A stretch of 64,000 bases of DNA. Origin: Pantoea sp. Ep11b. GTDB taxonomy: Bacteria; Pseudomonadota; Gammaproteobacteria; Enterobacterales; Enterobacteriaceae. The stretch spans positions 2,666,001-2,730,000 of the forward strand of contig NZ_CP160631.1 in assembly GCF_040783975.1 (NCBI RefSeq), read 5' to 3'. Positions within the stretch are counted from its first letter, which is position 1. The number at the start of each line of letters is the position of its first letter. The notes under the pieces were generated by a model. It was not told where the DNA came from and did no database searches. It saw only the letters and a program-made list of their open reading frames with translations. The position numbers were made by a program, and so were the translations under genes. Of this stretch, positions 1-9,257 are shown piece after piece.

Positions 1-34
1 TGGTAACAGGCAGGTCAGCAGAGACAGTTTTCAT
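1..34 (-). CDS. 5' end of an unidentified gene leaving the window
   Basis: Only the first 11 codons are visible on the minus strand (MKTVSADLPVT, then the window edge). The start is supported by a GAGGAG ribosome-binding site a few bases upstream of the ATG. It is divergent from the flavin reductase gene at 208. Eleven residues are too few to name a family. Confidence 0.55.
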   Translation of the reverse strand, partial: MKTVSADLPVT

Positions 35-207
35 GGCATCCTCCTCAGTTGGAGCAGGCAGTATCGCGACTGCATATTAAGGAAACCTTAAGCTCAGGAT
101 GCTGCCGCGAAAATGGCGGTAAACCGTCCGTCTAACCCGCCACCCGCCTGCTGCATCCGCAGCGTGCTCTACACTTAATGGCTACGTTCCGTTGACGGAG
201 TGACGCT

Positions 208-774
208 ATGAGCCCGCGCATGCACAAATATGCTTTTCCGGTCAGTAAAGCCCGCAAATATCTGGAACCTGGTCCGGTGCTGCTGCTCAGTTCGCAGTAT
301 CAGGATCACCATGACATCATGACCCTCGGCTGGCACACCGTGCTGGAATTTTCGCCCTCCCTCGTCGGCTGTATGATCGCGGGGGTGAATCACAGCCATG
401 AGCTGATCCGCCACAGCGGCCAGTGTGTCCTGAATATCCCCTCCGCCTCGCTGATTAATGAAGTGGTTGCCATCGGCAACAGCCACGGCGATCGGCTGGA
501 TAAATTCAGCGCCTTTAACCTGACGCCGGAACCGGCCCAGGTGGTGAACGCGCCGATGATCGCCGAATGTTTTGCCAGCTTCGAATGTCAGCTCTATGAC
601 GACGCGATGGTGGACCGCTATAACCTGTTTGTTTTTGAAATTGTCAAAGCACATGTCGCTGAACAGCCGGAGTACCCCGCGACCCTGCACTACACCGGCG
701 AAGGCCGGTTCAGCGTGATGGGCGATAAAATGCTGGATAAGAGCGGCGATTTTAAACCTGAGATGCTGTTTTAG
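208..774 (+). CDS. flavin reductase family protein
   Basis: This 188-residue protein has the look of the FMN-binding split-barrel flavin reductase/flavoredoxin family. These proteins bind FMN and transfer electrons from NAD(P)H or act as small flavin-dependent oxidoreductases in the cytoplasm. Sequence support is the early SKARKYLEPGPV segment, the TLGWHTVLEFSPSLVG core and the NHSHELI stretch, which match the usual arrangement of the barrel. The ATG is preceded by GGAG. It lies 59 bp ahead of msrA in the same direction, so the two redox genes could be co-transcribed. The physiological substrate cannot be read from the sequence. Confidence 0.75.
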   Translation: MSPRMHKYAFPVSKARKYLEPGPVLLLSSQYQDHHDIMTLGWHTVLEFSPSLVGCMIAGVNHSHELIRHSGQCVLNIPSASLINEVVAIGNSHGDRLDKFSAFNLTPEPAQVVNAPMIAECFASFECQLYDDAMVDRYNLFVFEIVKAHVAEQPEYPATLHYTGEGRFSVMGDKMLDKSGDFKPEMLF

Positions 775-833
775 TTGAAAGCCCGTTATCCCGCCCCCAT
801 TCAACTCTTTCGACCTGACAGGAGTAAAATATT

Positions 834-1367
834 ATGGCAATCGAATATGCAGTGATCGCAGGTGGCTGTTTCTGGTGCACCGAAGCCGTGTTTAAGGATG
901 TGATTGGCGTTGAGTCAGTGGAAAGTGGCTATACCGGCGGCGCCCGGCCTAATCCTACCTATGAGCAGGTCTGCAGCGGCGCCACCGGTCATGCCGAAGC
1001 GATTCGTATTGGCTTTGACCCGGAGAAAGTGAGCTTCGGCGATCTGCTGGATATCAGCTTCGTAACGCATGATCCGACGCAGCTTAACCGTCAGGGTAAC
1101 GATATCGGCACGCAGTATCGCTCGGCGATTTTTCCGGCCAATGCCGAACAGGAAGCGGAAGCACGCGCCGCCATTGCACGCGCCCAGGCTGACCATGAGG
1201 TGCCGATAGTCACCACCATTGAGCCGCTGAAAGAGTGGTATCCTGCCGAAGCCTATCACCAGGATTACTGGGAAGGTGCAGGCCAGCGCAACGGCTACTG
1301 CATGGCGGTGATCCCGCCCAAGCTGCAGAAACTGCGTAAAAGTTTCGCTAACCGCGTAAAAAGCTGA
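834..1367 (+). CDS. msrA: peptide-methionine (S)-S-oxide reductase MsrA
   Basis: MsrA reduces the S epimer of methionine sulfoxide in proteins and free amino acid, repairing oxidative damage in the cytoplasm. The catalytic GCFWCTE motif sits at residues 11-17 with the nucleophilic Cys12. The sequence is 177 residues, shorter than the roughly 212-residue E. coli MsrA, because it begins almost directly at the catalytic motif; it belongs to the short MsrA subgroup. A GT(Q)YRS core ([11 protein letters not shown]) and the EAYHQDYW segment near residues 140-147 are typical. The start has an AGGAG ribosome-binding site. The genome may hold a second, longer MsrA elsewhere. Confidence 0.93.
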   Translation: MAIEYAVIAGGCFWCTEAVFKDVIGVESVESGYTGGARPNPTYEQVCSGATGHAEAIRIGFDPEKVSFGDLLDISFVTHDPTQLNRQGNDIGTQYRSAIFPANAEQEAEARAAIARAQADHEVPIVTTIEPLKEWYPAEAYHQDYWEGAGQRNGYCMAVIPPKLQKLRKSFANRVKS

Positions 1368-1555
1368 TTCACCGGGGGGACATCGTGCGGTCAGTTACGC
1401 CGCGGATGTCGCCCTCATGCGATCTTTATCGCTGGCCTGGACCGCGTAACGCTGAAGATTTCGGCAGAGAAAGGCGTATAAATCGGCGGTTTTGCAGTGT
1501 GGCAAATCGATTCGTACAGAGCTTAAGCGAATAGATCAAAAGAAAAAAATAGTGC

Positions 1556-1584
1556 TTGACCGTTTTCAGCCGACTCCCTATAGT
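1556..1584 (+). promoter_or_regulatory. sigma-70 promoter of tRNA-Ser
   Basis: A near-consensus TTGACC (-35, 1556-1561) is followed by a 17-bp spacer and TATAGT (-10, 1579-1584). The GC-rich stretch agcgccccg right after the -10 is the discriminator expected at stringently controlled stable-RNA promoters. The transcript would start about 30 bp before the mature tRNA. Confidence 0.85.
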
Positions 1585-1623
1585 AGCGCCCCGTTGACCC
1601 AGCGCGGTCAGCGAAGTAAATGT

Positions 1624-1711
1624 GGTGAGGTGTCCGAGTGGCTGAAGGAGCACGCCTGGAAAGTGTGTATACGGCAACGTATCGGGGGTTCGAATCCCCC
1701 TCTCACCGCCA
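1624..1711 (+). tRNA. tRNA-Ser (anticodon GGA)
   Basis: The 88-nt sequence folds as a class II tRNA. Acceptor strand GGTGAGG pairs with TCTCACC before discriminator G and an encoded CCA. The anticodon stem CACGC/GTGTG carries loop CTGGAAA, giving anticodon GGA. There is a long variable arm, and the T arm GGGGGTTCGAATCCCCC is perfect. It corresponds to serW/serX of E. coli, reading UCC/UCU. It is followed directly by a Rho-independent terminator, so it is a monocistronic tRNA unit. Confidence 0.97.
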
Positions 1712-1784
1712 CATTCCAAAGAAGAGCCTGAACGAAAGTTCAGGCTTTTTTTTTGCATATTGCACTGCGAGAGGGGGTGAGAAG
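1694..1784 (+). repeat. direct repeat copy 1: tRNA-Ser 3' end plus terminator
   Basis: This 91-bp unit begins inside the T arm of the tRNA and runs through the CCA, the terminator hairpin and a downstream tail ending ggtgagaag. It is repeated at 1863-1952 with a single difference, the length of the T run (9 versus 8). Confidence 0.92.
1725..1754 (+). terminator. Rho-independent terminator of tRNA-Ser
   Basis: The 9-bp stem AGCCTGAAC / GTTCAGGCT closes on a GAAA tetraloop and is followed by nine T residues. Confidence 0.9.
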
Positions 1785-1862
1785 CTCCGCCGGGGTTCGA
1801 CAGCGCAACGCGATGGACAGCGGAGCTTGCGACGCTGCCCGCAGGGTGAGCGCAGCGAATCC

Positions 1863-1952
1863 ATCCCCCTCTCACCGCCACATTCCAAAGAAGAGCCTGA
1901 ACGAAAGTTCAGGCTTTTTTTTGCATATTGCACTGCGAGAGGGGGTGAGAAG
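1863..1952 (+). repeat. direct repeat copy 2: tRNA tail plus second terminator
   Basis: This 90-bp copy of 1694-1784 carries the 3' 18 bases or so of the tRNA, CCA included, and a second complete terminator (1894-1922). No 5' tRNA half precedes it. The copies start 169 bp apart. The 78-bp spacer contains its own inverted repeat, AAGCTCCGC (1782-1790) with GCGGAGCTT (1820-1828). Confidence 0.92.
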
Positions 1953-1961
1953 TCTGTCTGC

Positions 1962-2966
1962 TTAAGGGGCTTCCGCGCAGCGGGCCACCGAATCCCGGCT
2001 TACCAGCGTCCCCTGATGCGAAAACAGGATGCTCTCTTCAGGCCGCAAAATAATTTCCATCGCGTCACGGATCATCTCATCTACTGGAACATGAATGGTC
2101 GTTAAGGAGGGCGTGTAGTACTTTCCTATCACCGCATCATCGAAACCAGCAAGCGAGATCGCTTCCGGCACGCTTTTACCCGCCTCCTGAAAGGCTTTTG
2201 CCAGACCAATCGCCATATCGTCATTGGCGGCCAGCACACAGGTAAACGCCACGTTCCGCCCCAGCAGCTCACATCCGGCCGCGTAACCGCTCCCGGTACT
2301 CCAGGCACCCTGCACCACCAGTTGCGGATCCAGACTGATGCCCGCCTTCTGCAGCGCATGACGGTAGCCCGCTAAACGCTGCTCGCCGGTCGGTGAGCCA
2401 GGGCTTCCCGTGACAAAGGCGATCCGGGTATGTCCCAGCGCCAGTAAATGCGCCATCATCTCTTCACTGCTCCGCCGGTGATCAGTAAACACGCAGCGAT
2501 TGCGGTTTCGGATGAGTTCGCGGTTGATTACCACTATCGGCGTCTGGTTCTCATCAATAATCTCATCCAGTTCGCTGACCGACAGATATTTGGGATAGAT
2601 CATGATGGCTTCGCAGCGCAGTTCAAGGAGTAATCCAATCGCCCCACGCTCATCCTGCGCACTGTGTTTCCCGTCCGCAAGCACCAGCTGGCGGTTGTGT
2701 TTTTCGCTGAGGGTGGCCGCCTGATAAACCATCCCCGAAAAGAACGGGCCGTTGTAGAGCGCGTTGGTAATGACCAGCCCGATCGAATGGGTGGCATTAT
2801 TGGACAGATTACGCGCCAGTCGATTGGGCCGATAGCCGGTCTCCGCCACCGCCTGCAAAATTCTGGCTTTCACCTCTTCCCGCACAAAGACTTTGCCGCT
2901 CAGTGCGCGTGAAACGGTCGCTTTGGACACGCCGGCCAGTCTGGCGACATCCAGTATGGTTACCAT
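1962..2966 (-). CDS. ascG: LacI-family transcriptional regulator, AscG-like
   Basis: The 334-residue protein has an N-terminal helix-turn-helix (about residues 2-26, ILDVARLAGVSKATVSRALSG), a hinge helix and a periplasmic-binding-protein-like sensor domain. The ADGKHS segment, the RCEAIMIYP segment and the overall length match E. coli AscG, repressor of the cryptic asc beta-glucoside operon. It lies downstream of a BglF-type PTS gene in the same orientation, and two palindromes of LacI/AscG type lie upstream of that PTS gene. This makes it the likely local repressor. The exact effector sugar is unknown. The gene's end abuts the duplicated tRNA tail. Confidence 0.82.
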   Translation of the reverse strand: MVTILDVARLAGVSKATVSRALSGKVFVREEVKARILQAVAETGYRPNRLARNLSNNATHSIGLVITNALYNGPFFSGMVYQAATLSEKHNRQLVLADGKHSAQDERGAIGLLLELRCEAIMIYPKYLSVSELDEIIDENQTPIVVINRELIRNRNRCVFTDHRRSSEEMMAHLLALGHTRIAFVTGSPGSPTGEQRLAGYRHALQKAGISLDPQLVVQGAWSTGSGYAAGCELLGRNVAFTCVLAANDDMAIGLAKAFQEAGKSVPEAISLAGFDDAVIGKYYTPSLTTIHVPVDEMIRDAMEIILRPEESILFSHQGTLVSRDSVARCAEAP

Positions 2967-3079
2967 TCAACACCTCAATCAATGGATGAGTCACATCAGG
3001 CCCGTCTGAACCAGTGAATAGAGCGCCAGGAGACGCGCAGCCGTTGAAGCCTGCGCATCCCGCCCTGGCGTGTAGACGT

Positions 3080-4963
3080 TTATGCCAGCGACATCAGAGG
3101 CACACCAGTGCTGACAGCCCCCTGAGACCGATACTTCGTCAACGTGAATGCCTCGCTGTTCACGACCAGAACCGGCGTCGTCAGGTCATAACCTTGGCGT
3201 TCGATACTGGCTTGATCAAACTCAAGCAGTGGCGTTCCCGCGCTGACCACGTCGCCCTCTTTCACTAACGGATGAAAATGTTCGCCCTGCAGCTCAACGG
3301 TATTTAAGCCAACATGGATCAGTAACTCCGCACCATTTTCGCAGACTAAGCCAATGGCATGATGCGAAGGAAGCAGTGTTGCGACCGTCGCTTTGCACGG
3401 CGCCACCACCTTCCCCTCGTCAGGCTTAATCGCGAGTCCGTCGCCCAGGAATTTCCTGGCAAAGGTTTCATCCGCCACGCTCTCCAGCACAACAACGTTG
3501 CCTTTTAACGGGCTGAGGATGTCCATGCCGCCGGATAATGCGGCGTCCGGGGCGGTCCGGGTTCTGACCTCTGGTGACGGGATCGCGTTCTCATTGACGG
3601 GATCGTCAAAACCTACAAACTGCACCATCAGAATCGTCAGTACAATCGTGGTCCCGGCACCTGCCAGCTCACCCATAAACGACATGGGCGCCGCAGGGCT
3701 GATGGCATTAACCAGCGTAAACAGGCCCGGCAATGCTGCATAGGCGTAGTAGAGGCTGCCGAACAGGCTGGCAACCACCGCCCCGATCGCTCCACCGATG
3801 CAGCCACAAATAAAGGGTTTTTTAAACCGCAGCGTCACGCCATAAATGGCCGGTTCGGTGATACCGAAAACAGCGGTAATACCGGCAGACAGGGAGGTAG
3901 CTTTTAACTGCGTGTTGCGGGTTTTCAGGAACACGCCAAATACGGCGGCCATCTGACCGATAACCGCAATCGTCTGGTAAGCCTGAAAAGAGTCATACCC
4001 CTGCGTGTCGAAGTTCGCCATGATGACGGGCGTAATGCCCCAGTGAACCCCAAAAATAACGATAATCTGCCACACCCCACCAATCACCGCCGCCGCCACT
4101 GGCGGAGCCGCCTGGAACAGGGCGTTGTAACCACCCGCGACACCCATTGCGGCCCAGGTGGTAATCGGACCGATCACAATCAGCGTCAGCGGTACGATAA
4201 CCACAAAACAGATCAGAGGCGTAAAGAGCGGGCTGACCACCTCTGGTATCCACTTCTCCACACGGCGTTCAAACAGGGAAAGCGCCCAGACCAGAAACAG
4301 CGGCGGTAAAACCGACGAGGTGTAGACCGTTTCGGAGAGTGGAAAGAAGAGGAAACGGATACTCTCCCCGCCGGCGATCCGTCCGGCCAGGGTCGCCCAG
4401 TCCGGACTGATCAAGGCACAACAGCAGAGTACGGCAATAAAGGGATTACATTTGAAATGCCGGGCTGCCGTCATGCCGATAAAGACCGGCAGAAAAGCGA
4501 ACGGGGTCCAGGACATAAAGTTGAGCACAGCGAAGGTGCCCGTCGTTTTGACATCAGCATCAATCAGCGTGACAACAATCAGCAGCCCCTGCAGGATCCC
4601 TGCCGCCGCCAGGATATAAACGATAGGAGCGAAGACTGCCGACATAGTGGCGATCACTGCATCCAGCCTGCGCGTTTTCGTCGGCTGGCTGTCAGCGGGG
4701 CCACTCTCTTTCACCAGGCCCGACATCGCATTAAAGAGATCGGCGACATGTGTGCCGATAACCACCTGAAACTGCCCACCGCTCTCCACCACCGCAATCA
4801 CGCCCGGCAGACTCTGTACCTTCTGCTTCGCTTCCGTCGGGGTTTCATTCAGCACCAGCCTCAGGCGGGTGGCACAGCGACTGAAACTGACGATATTCTT
4901 CTCCCCACCCACTTCCCGGAGGATGTCACTGGCTAACCTGTTGTAATCCCTGATAACAGCCAT
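3080..4963 (-). CDS. PTS beta-glucoside-type permease, fused IIBCA
   Basis: This 627-residue inner-membrane permease imports and phosphorylates a sugar with phosphate relayed from HPr. Domain order is IIB (about 1-85, phosphorylatable Cys30 in FSRCATRLRL), IIC (about 105-465, many membrane segments with the FGITEPAIYGV signature) and IIA (about 480-620, active His near residue 551 in LLIHVGLNTVEL). Length and order match E. coli BglF (625 residues), unlike AscF which lacks IIA. It precedes an AscG-like regulator by 113 bp. No 6-phospho-beta-glucosidase or antiterminator gene is adjacent, so the substrate is inferred only from family and could be another glucoside. Confidence 0.88.
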   Translation of the reverse strand: MAVIRDYNRLASDILREVGGEKNIVSFSRCATRLRLVLNETPTEAKQKVQSLPGVIAVVESGGQFQVVIGTHVADLFNAMSGLVKESGPADSQPTKTRRLDAVIATMSAVFAPIVYILAAAGILQGLLIVVTLIDADVKTTGTFAVLNFMSWTPFAFLPVFIGMTAARHFKCNPFIAVLCCCALISPDWATLAGRIAGGESIRFLFFPLSETVYTSSVLPPLFLVWALSLFERRVEKWIPEVVSPLFTPLICFVVIVPLTLIVIGPITTWAAMGVAGGYNALFQAAPPVAAAVIGGVWQIIVIFGVHWGITPVIMANFDTQGYDSFQAYQTIAVIGQMAAVFGVFLKTRNTQLKATSLSAGITAVFGITEPAIYGVTLRFKKPFICGCIGGAIGAVVASLFGSLYYAYAALPGLFTLVNAISPAAPMSFMGELAGAGTTIVLTILMVQFVGFDDPVNENAIPSPEVRTRTAPDAALSGGMDILSPLKGNVVVLESVADETFARKFLGDGLAIKPDEGKVVAPCKATVATLLPSHHAIGLVCENGAELLIHVGLNTVELQGEHFHPLVKEGDVVSAGTPLLEFDQASIERQGYDLTTPVLVVNSEAFTLTKYRSQGAVSTGVPLMSLA

Positions 4964-5042
4964 GCAGTTTTTCCTTCTTCATTCAGTAATTGCGTCTAAC
5001 AAAAGGCGAGACTGCCTCTGTAGCTATCCGGAACAATGACCA

Positions 5043-5056
5043 TGCAACCGGTTTCA
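5043..5056. promoter_or_regulatory. LacI/AscG-type operator 1
   Basis: TGCAACCGGTTTCA is a 14-bp palindrome around a central CG. It matches the type of site bound by AscG (TGAAACCGGTTTCA) at 13 of 14 positions. It lies about 80 bp upstream of the PTS start codon. Confidence 0.8.
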
Positions 5057-5078
5057 CCGTACCCCGTAACAGCAGCCA

Positions 5079-5092
5079 TGCAACCGGTTTCA
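5079..5092. promoter_or_regulatory. LacI/AscG-type operator 2
   Basis: A second identical copy of TGCAACCGGTTTCA lies 36 bp from the first, centre to centre. Paired identical palindromes fit cooperative binding by the LacI-family protein encoded at 1962-2966. The rest of the gap from 4964 to 5391 shows no gene. Confidence 0.8.
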
Positions 5093-5391
5093 TAAGAATG
5101 TGGGAGTCACTTCACCTATTTCATGGCAGGTAAAGCGCAGATCTGTGATCGGATCGATCTGTGCGCGTTAACGCGGCTCTCCCTGCGTCAGCAGCAACGC
5201 CGTGAGAGACGAATATCGCTGAGCTATCCGGGAGAAAGGGGTTAAAGGCGGTTTCAGCGGCGGACTGAAATCATCACGCCCGGCTGGAGGGGCCACGTAA
5301 AAACCGGAAGCTGCCCGGCGAAAAGAACGCTTTTCATTGACGCTGACGGCGTTCAGCCTGACGCTTCTGACCGTGAAAACTTACTGCGATT

Positions 5392-5422
5392 AAAAAAAGA
5401 AAACCCGGCCGGAGCCGGGTTT
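5392..5422 (-). terminator. terminator of the phoH-like gene
   Basis: The stem AAACCCGGC / GCCGGGTTT has loop CGGA. Read on the minus strand it is followed by TCTTTTTTTA, 30 bp after the stop codon of the phoH-like gene. Confidence 0.85.
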
Positions 5423-5451
5423 GGGCGCTACACTTCTTACTCAATCAAACG

Positions 5452-6240
5452 CTAGCTATACGCGTGCAGGGTGCGCTGACACAGCGCAGACCGCACACAA
5501 TCCTCTTTGCCGAAGCGGACAATGCCAACCATCTCGTCCTCTTCAAAACGCGCCAGCGCGTCCGCGAGACCAGAAGGCACCCCAGCGGGCAAGTCGCACT
5601 GGGTAATATCGCCGTTAACGATGACCGTGACGTTTTCGCCCAGTCGGGTCAGGAACATTTTCATCTGCGCGGCGGTGACGTTCTGCGCCTCATCCAGAAT
5701 CACCACGGCATTTTCAAAAGTACGTCCTCGCATATAGGCGAAGGGCGCAATCTCGACCTTGGCGATTTCCGGACGCAGACAATATTGCATAAATGATGCG
5801 CCAAGACGTTTAACCAGAATGTCATAGACCGGACGGAAATAAGGGGCGAATTTCTCAGAAATATCACCGGGCAGGAATCCCAAATCCTCATCTGCCTGAA
5901 GTACCGGGCGCGTAACAATAATCCTGTCGATATGCTTATGAATCAGGGCCTCAGCCGCTTTCGCGGCGCTTATCCAGGTTTTACCGCATCCGGCTTCACC
6001 GGTTGCGAAGATCAGCTGCTTGGTTTCTATGGCGTTAAGATAGTGCGCCTGAGCTTCATTACGGGCCTCAATCGGTAAGCGGTCACGCGTGTCGCGCGCC
6101 ATGCCGATTGCGTCCAGTCCACTCATATGCACCAGCGAAGTGACCGACTCTTCTTCACGCTGACGGTGACTCCGCGAGTCACTGCGAAGCACTCTTCTTG
6201 CTTCACGACGTGCTTTGATCACTGCTTTCTGTCTTCCCAT
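5452..6240 (-). CDS. phoH: PhoH family ATPase
   Basis: This cytoplasmic P-loop protein has 262 residues with Walker A GEAGCGKT (81-88) and Walker B VVILDEAQN (179-187), followed by the MKMFLTRLGE and NGDITQ motifs typical of PhoH. In E. coli, PhoH (354 residues) belongs to the phosphate-starvation regulon. Relatives are helicase-like and linked to RNA metabolism. The N terminus is basic and probably unstructured. No convincing Pho box is visible upstream, so phosphate control is not shown here. It is a monocistronic unit with its own terminator. Confidence 0.9.
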   Translation of the reverse strand: MGRQKAVIKARREARRVLRSDSRSHRQREEESVTSLVHMSGLDAIGMARDTRDRLPIEARNEAQAHYLNAIETKQLIFATGEAGCGKTWISAAKAAEALIHKHIDRIIVTRPVLQADEDLGFLPGDISEKFAPYFRPVYDILVKRLGASFMQYCLRPEIAKVEIAPFAYMRGRTFENAVVILDEAQNVTAAQMKMFLTRLGENVTVIVNGDITQCDLPAGVPSGLADALARFEEDEMVGIVRFGKEDCVRSALCQRTLHAYS

Positions 6241-6809
6241 AGTGGCACCTTTCAGTTGGTTTCATTTCCCGCGTCAGGCGCGTAGCCCGTTGCGATTACG
6301 TGAACGCTTTAGAGGTTTCAGTTGGCTTCCTTCAGAGCCATGACAGAACAGGATAATGGGTATGCAGCCGCGCACAGACGTTGCTGAACACCGGATAATA
6401 CAGGTTGCAGAACAAAAGAAAGGGTTGAAGAAAGGGAGAGATTACGAGGCAGAATTGCCCTCGCGTTCAGGCGCAATTTATTTAACGGCAGTGACTTTCC
6501 AGAAAAGAATCGACCCATGCGCGAACTCCAGTGTGATACAGCAACACATCCGATTACGCCTGTTTAATAAAGTGCACCATTTTGTTGGGCCTTTGCAACT
6601 CTAATTTTATCTGCTGGCAAAGGAATTGCTAATCGCAGGTAAACATTTCTTTTTCGATAAAATGTAAAACTGAATAATTACAATGTCTTGGTTTATTTCG
6701 GGGTGGCTGACAATCTGTGTAATCTCAGTAAAAACTCACCGCGTCACGCGCATAAACCGGTAATGACGGGCGGCCGGTCAACGGCACGCCCGTTGTGATG
6801 ATATTTTAA
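6241..6809. other. intergenic region between phoH and efeB
   Basis: These 569 bp hold no gene I can support. A weak hairpin without a T run (6766-6793, ACGGGCG / CGCCCGT) lies just after efeB and may help end its transcript. The middle part is AT-rich and should contain the phoH promoter, which I could not place. Confidence 0.6.
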
Positions 6810-8087
6810 TCAGGCTTCCAGCAGCGACTGCCCTAAATAATGGCTCGCGTCGGGGACGCCGGGCAGCGCAAAAAAATAACCGCCGCCAAAAGGCCGGATA
6901 TATTCTTCCAGCGCCTCACCATTCAGACGCTGCTGAACCGTGAGAAAGCCGCGCTCCAGATCGTGCTGATAGCAGACAAACAGCAGGCCCATATCCAGTT
7001 GTCCGGCGGCGGAGATCCCTGCCGAGTAACTGTAGCCACGGCGCAGCATCAGACTGCTGGCTGTCTCCGGCGTTCGGGGATTGGCGAGACGGATGTGGGC
7101 ATCCAGCGCGATCACCTCGCCGTCCGGGTCTCGGGCGTAATCCGGCACGTCATGTTCATGCTGCATTCCCAGCGGTGCGCCGCTCAGCTTCTCCCGGCCA
7201 AAGATAGTCTGCTGCTCACCCAGCGGGGTGCGGTCCCACATTTCCACATGGAAGCGGATTAATCGCACAGCCTGATAGCTGCCGTCGCGCGCCCAGGCGG
7301 GCTCCTGCTGATCGGCCGTTACCCAGAGCAGCTGATTCATCAGCGCCGGATCGCGGGTATCGGGGTTGGCCGTGCCATCTTTGAAACCCAGCAGGTTGAT
7401 CGGCGTCTCCTGCCCCTGACTGCGCGCAGCATGTTCAGAGATAAAGCCTTCACGCCGCCAGCGTACGCCGAGCAGGTCAGGCGTGTGTTTGATGATGTCA
7501 CGCAGAGCATGGATCACCGTATCCTGGGTGTTGGCGCAGATCTGCAATAGCAGGTCGCCATGACACTGGCTGGCATCAAGCGAATCGTTAGGAAAGCGCG
7601 TCATCGGCTGCAGCTTTGCCGGCTTGTGCGGGGCCAGCCCGAAACGTTCGTCAAACAGGGAGTGACCCACAGAAACGGTTATCGTCAGGTTATCCGGCGC
7701 GATCGTCGGCCCCAGAATGCCGGAATCCATCGGCGGCAGCTGCGGATTTTTCACCACCGGTGCCGGTCCGCCGTGGGTCAGAAAGGCGATGCGCTGGGTC
7801 AGCAGACGAAACAGACGCACCAGCTCCGCCTTATCGCTGCTGAGCAGGTCAAACGCCACCAGCATCATTGAGGCCTGCTGCGGCGTCGTGATGCCCGCCT
7901 GATGCTGACCGTAAAACGGCTGACTCTGCTGCCGTGCCTGCGGTGTGACGGTGCCCGGTGAAAAATTATCAGCGCGGGCGGCGTGGAACGGACAGCCACC
8001 GCCCAGGGCCGCTGCGCCGCCCAGCAGCCCCAGCCCTTTTAATAAACGACGACGCGCAGGCTGCGCGTCATCTTCCTTACGACTCAT
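6810..8087 (-). CDS. efeB: deferrochelatase/peroxidase EfeB, Tat substrate
   Basis: EfeB is a periplasmic DyP-type haem peroxidase acting with EfeO and EfeU in iron acquisition. The 425-residue precursor starts with a twin-arginine signal ([14 protein letters not shown], about residues 11-24) for folded export. The DyP signature GFKDGTANP is present and positions the haem. Its ATG follows the efeO stop by two bases, indicating translational coupling. The gene is third in the efeUOB operon downstream of a Fur box. Confidence 0.95.
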   Translation of the reverse strand: MSRKEDDAQPARRRLLKGLGLLGGAAALGGGCPFHAARADNFSPGTVTPQARQQSQPFYGQHQAGITTPQQASMMLVAFDLLSSDKAELVRLFRLLTQRIAFLTHGGPAPVVKNPQLPPMDSGILGPTIAPDNLTITVSVGHSLFDERFGLAPHKPAKLQPMTRFPNDSLDASQCHGDLLLQICANTQDTVIHALRDIIKHTPDLLGVRWRREGFISEHAARSQGQETPINLLGFKDGTANPDTRDPALMNQLLWVTADQQEPAWARDGSYQAVRLIRFHVEMWDRTPLGEQQTIFGREKLSGAPLGMQHEHDVPDYARDPDGEVIALDAHIRLANPRTPETASSLMLRRGYSYSAGISAAGQLDMGLLFVCYQHDLERGFLTVQQRLNGEALEEYIRPFGGGYFFALPGVPDASHYLGQSLLEA

Positions 8088-8089
8088 GA

Positions 8090-9205
8090 TTAATCCAGAC
8101 CCAGAGTGCCACGAAGTAATGAAAGATCTTCCGCCAGCGCGGTGATCGGCCCTTTCAGCGCATTACGGTCGGCGCTGGTCAGTTTCTCGTAAGATTCGAA
8201 GCCGCTAGCCGTGCGGTACTTGCTCAGTATCGCATCCACTTTCTTAAAGTTAGCATCCACTTTCGCCAGCAACGCCGGGTTCTCTTTACCGATCAGCGGA
8301 CGCAGCAGTTCAACAATTTTCTGCGCGCCGTCGATGTTGGCCTGGAAGTCCCACAGGTCGGTGCGGCTGTAACGATCTTCCTCACCGGAAATTTTGCTGG
8401 AGGCCACCTCTTCGATCAGGCCCGCTGCACCGCCGACCACTTTGGCTGGCGGAAAGGCGAGTTCGCTGATGCGCACCTGCAGATCTTTGACATCTTTATT
8501 AAGCTGGTCCGCATAGTCTGCCATGCCCTGGGTGCTGTTATCCCCGAAGAGGGCCTTCTCCAGACGGTGGAAACCGGTGAATTTGGGATCGGCGGCTTTC
8601 TTCTCATAATCATCCTCGCGGGCATCAATGCTGCCGTCGAGGTCAGAGAAGAGTTCAGCAATTGGCTCAATACGCTCATAGTACTGGCGGGTCGGCGCAA
8701 ACAGGGCTCTGGCTTTTTCTGTGTCACCCGCTTTCACCGCATCCGTAAAGGCCTGCGTGCTGCTCACCAGCTGGCTGACCTGCCCGGTAACGTAAGCTTT
8801 ATAGGCGGTGATCGGCCCTTCAAGCTGCATACGCGCCGAGGTGACGCCTTTGGCCGCCCCCTCGCCCGCTTCGACGATTAGCTTACCTTTGGGGTTGCTC
8901 AGCAGGCCGCAGGTCATCTCATATTCGCCCGGCTCCAGCGTGGCGGTCAGCTTCTGACTGAAGCCCGGCGCGATGTTTTCACGCTCTTCAACCACCAGTA
9001 CCCCTTTCAGGATCTCCCACTCCAGCGCCTTCTGGCTGTTGTTCTTAATCAGGAACTGGGTTTTACCAGCCTTGACCGTCAGGCGCATCGGCTCACACTG
9101 CCTGTCGTTGACGCTTACGGTAACCTGAGGAACCGCCGCGGCCGCCGAAGCGGAGATCGCCAGCAGAGGAAGTAGCAGTGCCTTGCGGCGGAAACGCATT
9201 GTCAT
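8090..9205 (-). CDS. efeO: iron uptake system protein EfeO
   Basis: EfeO is a periplasmic iron-binding component. After a signal peptide ([22 protein letters not shown]) comes an N-terminal cupredoxin-like domain (about residues 25-120) and a C-terminal M75 domain carrying the HxxE metal site in [10 protein letters not shown] start it at the ATG at 9205 (371 residues), behind GAAAGAGAG, rather than at the longer in-frame start at 9235, whose extra residues do not look like a signal peptide. An ATG at 9199 is equally plausible. It sits between efeU and efeB. Confidence 0.93.
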   Translation of the reverse strand: MTMRFRRKALLLPLLAISASAAAAVPQVTVSVNDRQCEPMRLTVKAGKTQFLIKNNSQKALEWEILKGVLVVEERENIAPGFSQKLTATLEPGEYEMTCGLLSNPKGKLIVEAGEGAAKGVTSARMQLEGPITAYKAYVTGQVSQLVSSTQAFTDAVKAGDTEKARALFAPTRQYYERIEPIAELFSDLDGSIDAREDDYEKKAADPKFTGFHRLEKALFGDNSTQGMADYADQLNKDVKDLQVRISELAFPPAKVVGGAAGLIEEVASSKISGEEDRYSRTDLWDFQANIDGAQKIVELLRPLIGKENPALLAKVDANFKKVDAILSKYRTASGFESYEKLTSADRNALKGPITALAEDLSLLRGTLGLD

Positions 9206-9257
9206 CTCTCTTTCCCTATCACGTTGCGGGCACAAGGTGCGCCCGTTAAATGGTGCA

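Noticed and set aside
175..804. A 209-codon minus-strand frame opposite the flavin reductase
   Set aside because: It is the antisense shadow of a clearly conserved gene, with no ribosome-binding site and a composition typical of such shadows.
1426..2105. Several overlapping frames across tRNA-Ser and its repeats
   Set aside because: They are created by the tRNA, terminators and repeat copies. Their repeated peptide segments come from the duplicated DNA.
5101..5170. A possible CRP site upstream of the PTS gene (TGTGATCGGATCGATCTGTG)
   Set aside because: The second half-site does not fit TCACA and the position is far upstream, so it was not listed.
6318..6518. A 66-codon minus-strand frame between phoH and efeB
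   Set aside because: It has no ribosome-binding site and no recognisable pattern.
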